From positions 62,001 to 126,000 of the forward strand of contig NZ_JABWGO010000012.1 in assembly GCF_013363995.1 (NCBI RefSeq): a stretch of DNA of 64,000 nucleotides. The letters run 5' to 3'. The position numbers were made by a program, and so were the translations under genes. Shown here in pieces: positions 32,443 through 40,847 of this stretch. Within the stretch, counting starts at the first letter, position 1; each line of letters begins with the position of its first letter. Below the pieces are notes generated by a model. That model was not told the DNA's origin and did no database searches. It was given only the letters and a program-made list of their open reading frames with translations. This DNA comes from Nonomuraea rhodomycinica (GTDB lineage: Bacteria > Actinomycetota > Actinomycetes > Streptosporangiales > Streptosporangiaceae).

Positions 32443-33102
32443 TCAGGCCGGGTGGCGGGCGAGGTGGTCGGCGCGGCGGACGGGCTCCGGCAGCCGGTAG
32501 CGGGGCGACAGGCGCAGCACCTGCTCCGTGGCCGTCTCCAGGGAGAGGCGGTGGCCGGGGGAGACGTACACCGGCTTGACCCCCTCGCGGGTGCGGACCG
32601 CCCGGCCCACCGTCCGCCCGTCCAGCATGATCGGCGTCCACGAGCCGCGCCCCGCCTCCGGAGGCGCGTGGTCGCCGACGAACGGCGTCTTGCCCACCCC
32701 CATCGCCGGCAGCCCGGTCAGCACCCCGAGGTGGCAGGCCAGGCCGAACCCCCGGGGGTGCGCCACCCCGTACCCGTCGCACACCAGCAGGTCCGGCGTG
32801 GTCCGCAGCTGTTCCAGGGCCTCGACCAGCGCGGGCAGCTCCCGGAAGGCGAACAGCCCGGGCACGTACGGGAACCGCGCCCGGCCCTCGGCGGTCACCT
32901 GCTCCACCACCTCCAGCGTGGCGGCGTCGAGCACGACCACCGCCGCCCGCACCCGGTCGTCACCGTGGTAGTGGACGTCCAGGCCCGCCACGACGCCGAA
33001 CGACGCCGGCCCGGTGAGCTCGACCCGCGGACGGAGCCGGTCCTGGACGGCCCGTGCCTCCTCGACGGTGGCCGGCCACGGGTGAAGCTGGTTCACGCGC
33101 AC
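32443..33102 (-). CDS. nfi: Endonuclease V
   Basis: 219-residue deoxyinosine repair nuclease that nicks DNA one base 3' of hypoxanthine. Conserved elements present: VAGLDVHYH with the first metal Asp, YVPGLFAFRELP, LLVCDGYGVAHPRGFGLACH with the second Asp and the HPR motif, and MGVGKTPFVG with the catalytic Lys. Most families read DGHGxxHPR; here the first His is Tyr (DGYG), a common variant. Stand-alone gene, convergent with the reductase. Confidence 0.93.
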   Translation of the reverse strand: MRVNQLHPWPATVEEARAVQDRLRPRVELTGPASFGVVAGLDVHYHGDDRVRAAVVVLDAATLEVVEQVTAEGRARFPYVPGLFAFRELPALVEALEQLRTTPDLLVCDGYGVAHPRGFGLACHLGVLTGLPAMGVGKTPFVGDHAPPEAGRGSWTPIMLDGRTVGRAVRTREGVKPVYVSPGHRLSLETATEQVLRLSPRYRLPEPVRRADHLARHPA

Positions 33103-33182
33103 ATGATCAATGTAGCCCCGCGGGAAGGTCGTGACGGCACCCGCCCACCCGGGACGAAACGGACAGCCCCTAGCATGTCCAG

Positions 33183-33923
33183 GTGATCGTGGGTGACGTG
33201 CTGGGACTTCTCGGCGTCGGTGTGGCGGCCGGGATCGTCAGCACCGTGGTCAGCCTCGCCTCGATCGTGTCCTATCCCGCGCTGCTGGCCTTCGGCCTGC
33301 CGCCGCTCACCGCCAACGTCACCAACACGGTGGCCCTGCTGTTCACCGGCCTCGGCGCGGCGGCCGGCTCGCGGCCCGAGCTGGCCGGGCAGGGCGAGCG
33401 GGTGCTCCGGCTCGGCTGGGTCACCGCCCTCGGCGGCGCGGCCGGCGCGGCGCTGCTGCTGCTCACGCCGTCGCGGACGTTCGAGCTGATCGCGCCGTGG
33501 CTCATCGCGGGGGCCTCGCTGCTGCTCGTCCGGCCGCCGTCGGCGCGCAAGCACGAGGAGCACGGCGTGCTCGCCCGGATCGCGCTGTTCGTCGTGGCCG
33601 TCTACATCGGCTACTTCGGCGCGGCGGGCGGCATCCTCATGTTCGCGGTGCTGTCGGCGATGCTCGACCAGGCGCCCGCCCGGACGAACGCGGTCAAGAA
33701 CGTGGTGTCGGGGCTGGCCAACGCGGTCGCGGCGATCGGGTTCGCGCTGTTCGGCCCCGTGGACTGGGTGGCGGTGGGGCCGCTCGCGGCCGGGTTCCTG
33801 CTCGGCGGGTGGATCGGGCCGAAGATCGCCCGGCGGCTGCCGGGGCAGAGCCTGCGCTACCTCGCCGCCGCCTGCGGCCTGGCCGTCGCCGCCAAGCTCG
33901 GCTACGAGGCGTACGCGTCCTGA
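33183..33923 (+). CDS. TSUP-family (TauE/SafE) membrane transporter
   Basis: 246 residues with seven to eight hydrophobic segments and the two-fold repeat of the TSUP family (ASIVSYPALLAFGLPPLTANVTNTVAL in the first half; YIGYFGAAGGILMFAVLSAM and RTNAVKNVVSGLANAVAAI in the second). Members export sulfite, sulfoacetate or related organic anions. The GTG lies 7 nt behind TAGCAT (33171-33176) with no ribosome-binding site, indicating a leaderless message. It is divergent from the endonuclease V gene. Confidence 0.9.
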   Translation: MIVGDVLGLLGVGVAAGIVSTVVSLASIVSYPALLAFGLPPLTANVTNTVALLFTGLGAAAGSRPELAGQGERVLRLGWVTALGGAAGAALLLLTPSRTFELIAPWLIAGASLLLVRPPSARKHEEHGVLARIALFVVAVYIGYFGAAGGILMFAVLSAMLDQAPARTNAVKNVVSGLANAVAAIGFALFGPVDWVAVGPLAAGFLLGGWIGPKIARRLPGQSLRYLAAACGLAVAAKLGYEAYAS

Positions 33924-33987
33924 GCCGGCCCGGCGACCGGCTCACTGAGGCGCACACGTCCTGAGCCGGCCGGGCGACCGGCCTCGC
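33906..33987. repeat. 41-bp imperfect direct duplication at the TSUP gene end
   Basis: The last codons of the TSUP gene and the following bases (from GAGGCG at 33906) are repeated from GAGGCG at 33947 with few changes, including the stop codon and the GAGCCGGCC that follows. The region down to 34032 holds further short GACCGGCCTCGCGC copies. It separates the TSUP gene from the convergent glutamine amidotransferase gene. Confidence 0.65.
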
Positions 33988-34032
33988 GCGACCGGCCTCG
34001 CGCGGGCGGCCACGCGCGGGCCGGTCCGGCCG

Positions 34033-34722
34033 TCAGCCGCGCTCGGCGACGAGCTTGGCGAAGCGGGTGGCGACCTCCCGCCAGATCGGCGTGGAGACCG
34101 GCTCGTCGGCCACCGCCCCCGCGTACACCTCGTCGGGGTCGAAGCCGTCCACCTCCCACGTCCGGATGCGCTCCGGCAGCACCTCGGGGTGGAACTGCAC
34201 GCCCCACGCCCGCCCGCCGACCCGGAACGCCTGGTACGGGCAGCGCTCGGTCTCGGCGAGCCAGACCGCGTCCGGCGGCAGGGCGGTGATCGCGTCCACG
34301 TGGTGCTCGATGGCGGGCACGACCGGCGGCAGCCCGTGGAACAGCGCGTCGGTCGCGGTCTCGGGCCGCAGCGTGACCGGGACGCTGCCGTTCTCCGGCG
34401 CGCCCGCGTCGCCGGTCACCTCGCCGCCCGCCACCTCGGCGAGCATCTGCCCGCCCAGGCAGATGCCGAGGAACGGGACCTGACCCGCCAGGGCCTCGGC
34501 CACCAGCCCGCGCGTGGGCGCCAGCCACGGCGCCCGGTCGTCCTCACCGGGCAGGTAACCGCCGCCCATCATGATCATCGCGTCGTGGCGCAGCCGCGCG
34601 GGCACGGGGGCGCCGTCGTAGGCGTGGACGACGTCGAGCCGCAGCCCCATGTCCTCCAGCCAGCCGCCGAGCCGGCCGGGGCCGCCGCTCCTGCTGTTCT
34701 GCACGATCAGGACGTCACGCAT
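34033..34722 (-). CDS. Class I glutamine amidotransferase-like protein
   Basis: 229 residues of the GATase1 fold (GMP synthase-like). The nucleophile Cys is in FLGICLGGQML, and the His-Glu pair is in WGVQFHPEVLPE. Such stand-alone domains hydrolyse glutamine or gamma-glutamyl bonds in catabolic settings. The start ATG is 54 bp from the folD stop upstream on the same strand, so the three genes may be one transcript. Confidence 0.88.
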   Translation of the reverse strand: MRDVLIVQNSRSGGPGRLGGWLEDMGLRLDVVHAYDGAPVPARLRHDAMIMMGGGYLPGEDDRAPWLAPTRGLVAEALAGQVPFLGICLGGQMLAEVAGGEVTGDAGAPENGSVPVTLRPETATDALFHGLPPVVPAIEHHVDAITALPPDAVWLAETERCPYQAFRVGGRAWGVQFHPEVLPERIRTWEVDGFDPDEVYAGAVADEPVSTPIWREVATRFAKLVAERG

Positions 34723-34776
34723 CGGGCGTCTTCACCTTCCGGCGGGTACGGGGGAGCGTCGTCGAGGGGGGACGGG

Positions 34777-35622
34777 TCACGTCAGTCCGGCCGCGGTGAC
34801 GGTGTGGCGCAGCAGCAGGGCCGTCGTCACCGGCCCCACCCCGCCGGGCACCGGCGTCAGCGCCCCGGCCCTGCCGATGACCGCGTCGAAGTCGACGTCG
34901 CCGGTCAGGCCGCCGTCGGCCGTCGGGTTGGTGCCGACGTCGATCACGACCGCTCCGGGCGCCACGTGCCCGGCGCCGATCAGCCCCGCCCGGCCCACGG
35001 CCGCGACCAGCACCTCGGCGGTGGAGGTCACGGCGGCCAGGTCGCGGGTGCGGGAGTGGCAGACGGTCACGGTGGCGTGCCGGTCGAGCAGCAGGTGGGC
35101 CAGCGGCTTGCCCACGACGGTGGACCGGCCGACCACGACCGCCCGGGCGCCCTCCAGGGCGACGCCGTGGTGGTCGAGCAGCGCCATCACCGCGGCGGCC
35201 GTGGCCGGCGCGAACGCGGGCAGCCCGGCGGCCAGCCGGCCGAGCGACAGCGGGTTGGCGCCGTCGACGTCCTTGGCCGGGTCGATCGAGAGGGCCAGTT
35301 CCTGCGCGGGCACGCCCTCGGGCAGCGGGGTCTGCAGCATGACGCCGTGCACCCCCGGGTCGGCGCTGAGCCGTTCGAGCGTGGCCCGGACGCGCTCCGC
35401 CGGGGCGGCGGGACCGAGGTCCACCACGTCGCAGGCGACGCCCACGCCGCCGGCGGCCTTGGCGATGGAGCGCACGTACCACAGGGTCGCCTCGTCGCCG
35501 GTGGCGACCACGACGGCCAGCCGCGGCGTCGTCGCCGAGGACCGCACCAGACCGGCGATCTCCTCCTTGATCGCCGCGGCGGTCTCCCGGCCGCGCAGCT
35601 CCACCCCGGGGGAGCCGGTCAT
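34777..35622 (-). CDS. FolD-like methylenetetrahydrofolate dehydrogenase, cyclohydrolase lysine replaced
   Basis: 281-residue FolD homologue. NADP-binding motif VVGRSTVVGKP, KDVDGANPLS, MLQTPLPEG (Q97) and the C-terminal PGGVGPVT are conserved. The catalytic motif normally Y-x-x-x-K-x-K reads Y49-V-R-S-I53-A-K55: the lysine essential for cyclohydrolase activity (K56 in E. coli FolD) is isoleucine. It should keep the dehydrogenase reaction but lose cyclohydrolysis. It overlaps by ATGA with a formimido-THF cyclodeaminase/FchA gene that could supply the missing step. A normal folD probably exists elsewhere in the genome. Confidence 0.87.
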   Translation of the reverse strand: MTGSPGVELRGRETAAAIKEEIAGLVRSSATTPRLAVVVATGDEATLWYVRSIAKAAGGVGVACDVVDLGPAAPAERVRATLERLSADPGVHGVMLQTPLPEGVPAQELALSIDPAKDVDGANPLSLGRLAAGLPAFAPATAAAVMALLDHHGVALEGARAVVVGRSTVVGKPLAHLLLDRHATVTVCHSRTRDLAAVTSTAEVLVAAVGRAGLIGAGHVAPGAVVIDVGTNPTADGGLTGDVDFDAVIGRAGALTPVPGGVGPVTTALLLRHTVTAAGLT

Positions 35623-36233
35623 CGGGCCAGTTCCTTCCGCACGGCCAGCGTCACCCGCTCGGCCCGGGCGACGGCGTCGTCCACGCCCGCCAGCCGCTCG
35701 CGCAGCCCCTCCAGCACCCGCTCGTCCCGGATGCCGCCCATGTTGACCTCGACGTTGACCCGCGCCGTGGTCAGCGCGGCCCGGGCCGCCTCGGCGGCGG
35801 CGGCCACGTCGGTGGCGACGTTGGGGTTGCCGATCGGCAGCAGCGTCTCGCAGAGCTCCACCAGGCGCGCGGCCGTCCCGGCGACCCGGGCGGGCGGCTC
35901 GGCCGCGCCGGCCAGGGCGGCGGCGATGGCCGCGCTCCGCTCCTCGCCCTTGGGCAGCCGGTACGCCTCCGTCACGGCGGTGAAGGCCGCCGCGTCCTCG
36001 GCGGCGAGGTCCAGGGCCCGCTCGCGCAGCGTGTCGGTCTCGGCGGTCACCGCGGCGACGGTCTCGGCGTGCTCGGCGTACCGGTCGCCGGTGGTGTACC
36101 GGGCCACCATGCCGAGCAGGGCCGCCGCCTGAGCCGCGTGCAGGGCGGCGGTGGCGCCGCCGCCCGGGGCCGGCTCGCGGGCGGCCAGCCGTTCGAGGAA
36201 ACCGCCGATCTCCATGTCGCGCATGGGCGGCAT
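35619..36233 (-). CDS. fchA: Formimidoyl-THF cyclodeaminase / methenyl-THF cyclohydrolase (FchA family)
   Basis: 204-residue helical protein of the FTCD_C family, found as cyclodeaminase in histidine degradation and as FchA methenyl-THF cyclohydrolase in methylotrophs. Family features: FLERLAAREPAPGGGATAALHAAQAAAL at the N-terminus, DAAAFTAVTEAYRLPKG, NPNVATDVAAAAEAARAAL and the end NVEVNMGGIRDE. It is translationally coupled to the FolD-like gene with a mutated cyclohydrolase site, which favours the FchA role. Histidine-degradation genes are not adjacent. Confidence 0.86.
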   Translation of the reverse strand: MPPMRDMEIGGFLERLAAREPAPGGGATAALHAAQAAALLGMVARYTTGDRYAEHAETVAAVTAETDTLRERALDLAAEDAAAFTAVTEAYRLPKGEERSAAIAAALAGAAEPPARVAGTAARLVELCETLLPIGNPNVATDVAAAAEAARAALTTARVNVEVNMGGIRDERVLEGLRERLAGVDDAVARAERVTLAVRKELAR

Positions 36234-36282
36234 TCTGCCAGCCCGCCCCGCCGGACGCGGCGGCGGACCACCGCCGGGCGGG

Positions 36283-36843
36283 TCACTCGCGGTGCATCGG
36301 TCTCGTCGTGTCGTCGGGCACCTGCCCGTACGACGGCGACGACCCGTAGGAGGAGGACCCGTAGGAGGGCGACCCGTAGGAGGGCGGGCCCTCGTGTCCC
36401 CGCGAGGCCCCGTACCCCGGCGACAGCGCCGCCGGCCGCGGCCCGCGCCAGCGCGAGGGGAACGCCGACGAGACCAGCAGCACGATCCCGAGGAGCAGGA
36501 ACACCCCCGTCAGCCCCAGCGTGAGGTAGCCGTTGCGCACCCAGCCCGGCACGAGGGCGTCCGGCACGATCGGCCCCGAGAAGATCTCGATGAACGGCAG
36601 CACGCCCAGCACGACGAACGCGATCCCGCCGAGCAGCGAGGCGATCGGCGACATCCGCGAGGCGGCGAGGACGGCCGTCAGCGCGCCGGCGAGCACGATC
36701 AGGGCCAGGCCCGCCCACGAGACGGCGAAGTTGTGGAAGCTCCGGTTGACCTCGGTGACGCCGTACATGAGCATCACGGCGATCAGCGGCGGCAGGACGA
36801 TCCCCGCGACCAGCCCGAGCACATGACGCACACCGTTGGACAT
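36283..36843 (-). CDS. Small membrane protein with tyrosine-rich repeats
   Basis: 186 residues with four hydrophobic segments (about 5-28, 40-60, 66-90, 104-126) and a cytosolic or external tail with PSYGSPSYGSSSYGS-type repeats. The repeats arise from a GACCCGTAGGAGG-like DNA motif repeated at about 36340-36385. No family function is known to me. It stands alone between the folate pair and the rhamnose regulator. Confidence 0.7.
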   Translation of the reverse strand: MSNGVRHVLGLVAGIVLPPLIAVMLMYGVTEVNRSFHNFAVSWAGLALIVLAGALTAVLAASRMSPIASLLGGIAFVVLGVLPFIEIFSGPIVPDALVPGWVRNGYLTLGLTGVFLLLGIVLLVSSAFPSRWRGPRPAALSPGYGASRGHEGPPSYGSPSYGSSSYGSSPSYGQVPDDTTRPMHRE

Positions 36844-36880
36844 GACGCCCCAACCCCCGTCATCCGGTCAGGGCTCCAAC

Positions 36881-37885
36881 CTACCGCGTGGACTCCCGCA
36901 CGACGAGGTCCGGCTGGAACATGATCTGCTGGTGCGCGTGCGTGTCGGGGTTGTCGCACTCGTCCAGCAGCAACTCGGTGGCCACCCGGCCGAGCTGGTA
37001 CGTGGGCTGCCGGATCGACGACAGCGACACGGTCGAGGCCGAGGCGAAGTCGATGTCGTCGTACCCGATCAGCGACACGTCGTCCGGCACCCGCACGCCC
37101 GCCTGGAGCAGCCCCCGCAGCATGCCGAGCGCCAGCAGGTCGTTGGCGCAGAACAGCGCGTCGGGCAGGGTGTCCTCGGCTAGCAGCTTCTCGGCCGCCT
37201 GCTGGCCGGCCTTGGCGGTCATCGCCGGCATCGCGATCTCGCGCAGCTCCGCCGGGTCGCGCCCGGCCGCGGCGAGGGCCTGCTCGGCGCCCCGCCGCCG
37301 GTCCTGGCACTGCCGGATGGCCGCGGGCCCGGTCACGTAGCCGATCCGGCCGGCCCCGCCGCGCAGCAGGTGGCCGACCGCCATCGCGCCGCCGGTCACG
37401 TCGTTGACCGCGACCGCGCACTGGCTGGAGCGCTCCGCCGGGTGGTCGACGAGCACGACGGCGATGCCCCGCTCGCGCAGCAGCTCCAGCCGGCCAGGGT
37501 CCTCGTCGGACGGCGTGATGAGCACGCCGCGCACCCGCTGCTCGGCGAAGACCAGCAGGTTGCGCTCCTCCTTCAGCCGGCTGCCCGAGGAGTTGCCGAG
37601 GATGACCGCGTAGCCGCGCTCGCTGGCCATGTCCTCCACGCCGGCGGCGACGTCGGTGAAGAACGGGTTGCCGATGTCGATCACCGACAGCCCGATCGTG
37701 CGGCTGTGACCGGCCCGCAGCGTGGACGCCGAGCCGTGCCGGACGAATCCCAGCTCCCGGATGGCGGCCTCGACCCGGGCGCGGGTGTCGCCCGCGACCT
37801 TCTCGGGCCGGTTGAGCACGTTGGACACCGTGCCGGGCGACACACCCGCCCGGGCCGCGACGTCCTTGATGCTCACTGTGGCCAT
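36881..37885 (-). CDS. LacI-family regulator of rhamnose catabolism
   Basis: 334-residue repressor: HTH at about 4-50 (IKDVAARAGVSPGTVSNVLNRPEKVAGDTRARV, hinge GSASTLRAG) and a PBP-like sugar-binding domain. It follows rhaB with a 13-nt overlap, so both are one transcript, and two matching LacI-type sites (TTAAAACGT) sit in the divergent region ahead of the ABC genes. L-rhamnose or a phosphorylated derivative is the inferred inducer. Confidence 0.9.
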   Translation of the reverse strand: MATVSIKDVAARAGVSPGTVSNVLNRPEKVAGDTRARVEAAIRELGFVRHGSASTLRAGHSRTIGLSVIDIGNPFFTDVAAGVEDMASERGYAVILGNSSGSRLKEERNLLVFAEQRVRGVLITPSDEDPGRLELLRERGIAVVLVDHPAERSSQCAVAVNDVTGGAMAVGHLLRGGAGRIGYVTGPAAIRQCQDRRRGAEQALAAAGRDPAELREIAMPAMTAKAGQQAAEKLLAEDTLPDALFCANDLLALGMLRGLLQAGVRVPDDVSLIGYDDIDFASASTVSLSSIRQPTYQLGRVATELLLDECDNPDTHAHQQIMFQPDLVVRESTR

Positions 37886-39228
37886 TCACGCCCCCGGGGC
37901 TCATAGGTGCGCACGTCCGCGCTCCGCCGTACCAGATCCCGCATCTCGGCCAGGTCGCCGACCAGGCCGCGGGCCCGCGCCTGCACCAGCGCGTTGCCGA
38001 GGGCGGCCGCCTCGACCGGGCCCGCCACCACCGGCAGCCCCGTCGCCTCGGCGGTGAGCCGGCACAGCAACGCGTTGCGCGAGCCGCCGCCGACCAGGTG
38101 GACGACCTCGACGGGCCGCCCGCTGAGGCGGGCCGCGTCGTCGACGGCCCTGCCGTAGGCGAGGGCGAGGCTCTGCAGGATGCATCGTACGGCCTGCGCC
38201 CGCCCCTCCGGAGGGCGCTGCCCCGTGCGCGCGCAGTAGGCGTCGATGCGGGCCGGCATGTCGCCCGGCGGCAGGAACGACGGGTCGTCCGGGTCGATGA
38301 CCGCCTCGACGCGGACCTTCCCGGCCTCGGCCAGCAGCGCCTCCAGGTCGGGGTGGTCCCAGACGCGCAGGCACTCCTGCAGGATCCACAGGCCCATGAC
38401 GTTGCGCAGGTAGCGGACGGTGCCGTCCACGCCGGTCTCGTTGGTGAAGTTGGCCAGGCGGCTCTCCTCGGTGAGCACGGGCGCGGGCAGCTCGACGCCG
38501 ACGAGCGACCAGGTGCCGCAGGAGATGTAGGCGAAGTTCGGGCCCGCGGCGGGCACGGCGACCACGGCGGAGGCGGTGTCGTGCGAGGCGACCTGGGTGA
38601 CGACGGTGGAGTAGCCCAGCTCGGCGGCCACGTCGTCGCGCACGGGGCCGGCCGCGGCGTCGGTGATGGGCGGCAGGATCCGGCGGGGCAGGCCGAGCCG
38701 GTCGACCAGGTCCCACGCCCAGTCGCGGCGGGTCACGTCGTACAGGCCGGTGGTGGAGGCGTTGGTGCGCTCGGCGCCGATCCGGCCGGTCAGCCAGTAG
38801 CCGATCAGGTCGGGGATCATCAGCAGCGTCTCCGCGCCGTCGAGCCGCTCGCGCAGGAGCTGGTTGACGGTGGTGAACGGCAGGAACTGCAGCCCCGTCA
38901 CCTCGTACGGGTCGATCCGCTCGGTGACGTCGGCCGTGCGGGAGTCGCGGTAGTGGACCGGGTTGCCGATCAGGCGGCCGGCGGCGTCGAGCAGGCCGTA
39001 GTCCACCGCCCAGGAGTCGATCCCGGCCGACTCGGCGGGGCCCGCCTTGCGCAGGCCGTCGAGCACGCCCTGGTGGAGGGCGAGGATGTCCCAGTGCAGG
39101 GTCCCGGCCACCCGTACCGGCCGGTTGGGGAAGCGGTGCGCCTCGGCGAGCTCGATCGTGCCGGGGGTGACGTCGGCGGTCATCACCCGGCCGCTCGACG
39201 CGCCCAGGTCCACAGCGGTGAATCGCAT
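37873..39228 (-). CDS. rhaB: Rhamnulokinase
   Basis: 451-residue FGGY-family kinase that phosphorylates L-rhamnulose to L-rhamnulose-1-phosphate. N-terminal ATP loop AVDLGASSGRVM, rhamnulokinase-typical GIDSWAVDYGLLD, NASTTGLYDVTRRDW, SHDTASAVVAVP and the C-terminal VVHLVGGGSRNALLCRLTA. The ATG at 39228 is chosen because MRFTAVDLG is where the family begins; an in-frame start seven codons upstream overlaps the operator. Followed by the overlapping lacI-type gene. Confidence 0.93.
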   Translation of the reverse strand: MRFTAVDLGASSGRVMTADVTPGTIELAEAHRFPNRPVRVAGTLHWDILALHQGVLDGLRKAGPAESAGIDSWAVDYGLLDAAGRLIGNPVHYRDSRTADVTERIDPYEVTGLQFLPFTTVNQLLRERLDGAETLLMIPDLIGYWLTGRIGAERTNASTTGLYDVTRRDWAWDLVDRLGLPRRILPPITDAAAGPVRDDVAAELGYSTVVTQVASHDTASAVVAVPAAGPNFAYISCGTWSLVGVELPAPVLTEESRLANFTNETGVDGTVRYLRNVMGLWILQECLRVWDHPDLEALLAEAGKVRVEAVIDPDDPSFLPPGDMPARIDAYCARTGQRPPEGRAQAVRCILQSLALAYGRAVDDAARLSGRPVEVVHLVGGGSRNALLCRLTAEATGLPVVAGPVEAAALGNALVQARARGLVGDLAEMRDLVRRSADVRTYEPRGREWPQ

Positions 39229-39232
39229 GGCC

Positions 39233-39334
39233 TGATTAAAACGTATCAATCACAATGGCGCCATAGCGGAGTATGCCCCATTGACGCCCGCAGGCGTAGC
39301 GCCTACATTCCGGAAACATCCTGTTAAAACGTTT
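39233..39334. promoter_or_regulatory. Divergent rha promoter region with two LacI-type operators
   Basis: A good promoter for the ABC operon reads TTGACG (39281-39286), 17 bp, TACATT (39304-39309). TTAAAACGT occurs twice, at 39236-39244 within TGATTAAAACGTATCA next to rhaB, and at 39324-39332 with the palindrome AAACGTTT (39327-39334), about 8 bp after the predicted start site. The two sites are 88 bp apart, so one repressor can control both directions and may loop the DNA. Confidence 0.75.
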
Positions 39335-39350
39335 GTCGCGCGGAGGCTGT

Positions 39351-40847
39351 ATGGGCGCTCACCCCACGCTCGCACTCGCCGGCGTCAGCAAGTCCTTCGG
39401 CGCCGTCCGGGCGCTGCGGGACGTCTCCATCGAGCTGTACGCGGGGGAGGCGCACGCCCTCGCGGGCGAGAACGGCGCGGGCAAGTCCACGCTCGTCAAG
39501 ACGCTCGCCGGGGTCCACCGCCCCGACCAGGGCGTGATCCTGCTCGACGGCGAGCCCGTCGTCCTCACCGGCCCCGCCGACGCCCAGCAGGCCGGCGTCG
39601 CCGTCATCTACCAGGAACCCACCCTCTTCCCCGACCTGTCGGTCGCCGAGAACATCTTCATGGGCCGCCAGCCCCGGCGCTCGCTCGGCCGCATCGACCG
39701 CGCCGCCATGCGCGCGCAGACCCGCGAGCTGTTCGGCCGCCTCGGCGTCGACCTCGATCCCGGCCGCCCCACGCGCGGCCTGTCCATCGCCGACCAGCAG
39801 CTCGTCGAGATCGCCAAGGCGCTCTCCCGCGACGCCCGTGTCCTGATCATGGACGAGCCGACCGCCGCGCTGTCCGGCGCCGAGACGGCCCGGCTGTTCT
39901 CCGTGGTCGAGGCGCTGCGCGAGCACGGCTGCGCGATCCTGTTCATCTCCCACCGGCTCGACGAGATCTTCGCCCTCTGCCAGCGCGTCACCACGCTGCG
40001 GGACGGCCAGTGGATCGCCAGCGAGCCCGTCGCCGGCCTCACCCACGACGACCTGGTGCGCCGCATGGTGGGCCGCGACCTCGGCGCGCTCTACCCCAAG
40101 CAGGACGCGGCCGTCGGCGACGTCGCCCTCAAGGTCGAGCGGCTGACCCGCGAGGGCGTCTTCACCGACGTCTCCTTCGAGGTGCGCCGCGGCGAGATCG
40201 TCGCCCTGGCCGGACTGGTCGGCGCCGGCCGTAGCGAGGTCGCCCGCGCGATCTTCGGCATCGACCGGTGGGACGCCGGCACCGTCACCGTGGCCGGCCG
40301 CGAGCTGCCGCCCGGCAGCCCCACCGCCGCCATGGGCGCGGGCCTGGCCCTGGTCCCCGAGGACCGCCGCCAGCAGGGCCTGGTCATGGAGATGTCGATC
40401 GAGCGCAACATCGGCCTGACCGGCCTGCGCTCCCTGCGCCGCGGGGCGACGATCTCGCGGCGGGCCGAGCGTGACCGGGCGGCGGACTGGGCGGCGCGGC
40501 TGCGGCTGAAGTTCGCCCGGCTCGGCGACGGCGTCGGCGTGCTGTCCGGCGGCAACCAGCAGAAGGTCGTGCTCGCCAAGTGGCTGGCCACCGAGCCGTC
40601 CGTGCTCGTCGTGGACGAGCCGACGCGCGGCATCGACGTGGGCACCAAGGCCGAGGTGCACCGGCTGCTGTCGGAGCTGGCCGGGCAGGGCATCGCCGTG
40701 CTGATGATCTCCTCCGACCTGCCCGAGGTGCTCGGCATGGCCGACCGGGTGCTCGTCATGCGCGAGGGACGGCTGACCGCCGAGATCCCGCGCGCCGAGG
40801 CCACCGAGGAGAGCGTGATGCACGCCGCCACGAGGAGGGCCGCATGA
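39351..40847 (+). CDS. rhaT: Rhamnose ABC transporter ATP-binding protein (CUT2, two ATPase domains)
   Basis: 498 residues with two tandem ABC domains. First: Walker A GENGAGKST, signature LSIADQQ, Walker B LIMDEPTAAL. Second: degenerate Walker A GLVGAGRSE, signature LSGGNQQK, Walker B VVDEPTRGID. This layout is that of CUT2 importers such as RbsA/RhaT. The ATG at 39351 has CGGAGG 5 nt upstream, preferred over an in-frame TTG at 39333. Located behind the rha promoter; its stop overlaps a short coupled reading frame. Confidence 0.94.
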   Translation: MGAHPTLALAGVSKSFGAVRALRDVSIELYAGEAHALAGENGAGKSTLVKTLAGVHRPDQGVILLDGEPVVLTGPADAQQAGVAVIYQEPTLFPDLSVAENIFMGRQPRRSLGRIDRAAMRAQTRELFGRLGVDLDPGRPTRGLSIADQQLVEIAKALSRDARVLIMDEPTAALSGAETARLFSVVEALREHGCAILFISHRLDEIFALCQRVTTLRDGQWIASEPVAGLTHDDLVRRMVGRDLGALYPKQDAAVGDVALKVERLTREGVFTDVSFEVRRGEIVALAGLVGAGRSEVARAIFGIDRWDAGTVTVAGRELPPGSPTAAMGAGLALVPEDRRQQGLVMEMSIERNIGLTGLRSLRRGATISRRAERDRAADWAARLRLKFARLGDGVGVLSGGNQQKVVLAKWLATEPSVLVVDEPTRGIDVGTKAEVHRLLSELAGQGIAVLMISSDLPEVLGMADRVLVMREGRLTAEIPRAEATEESVMHAATRRAA

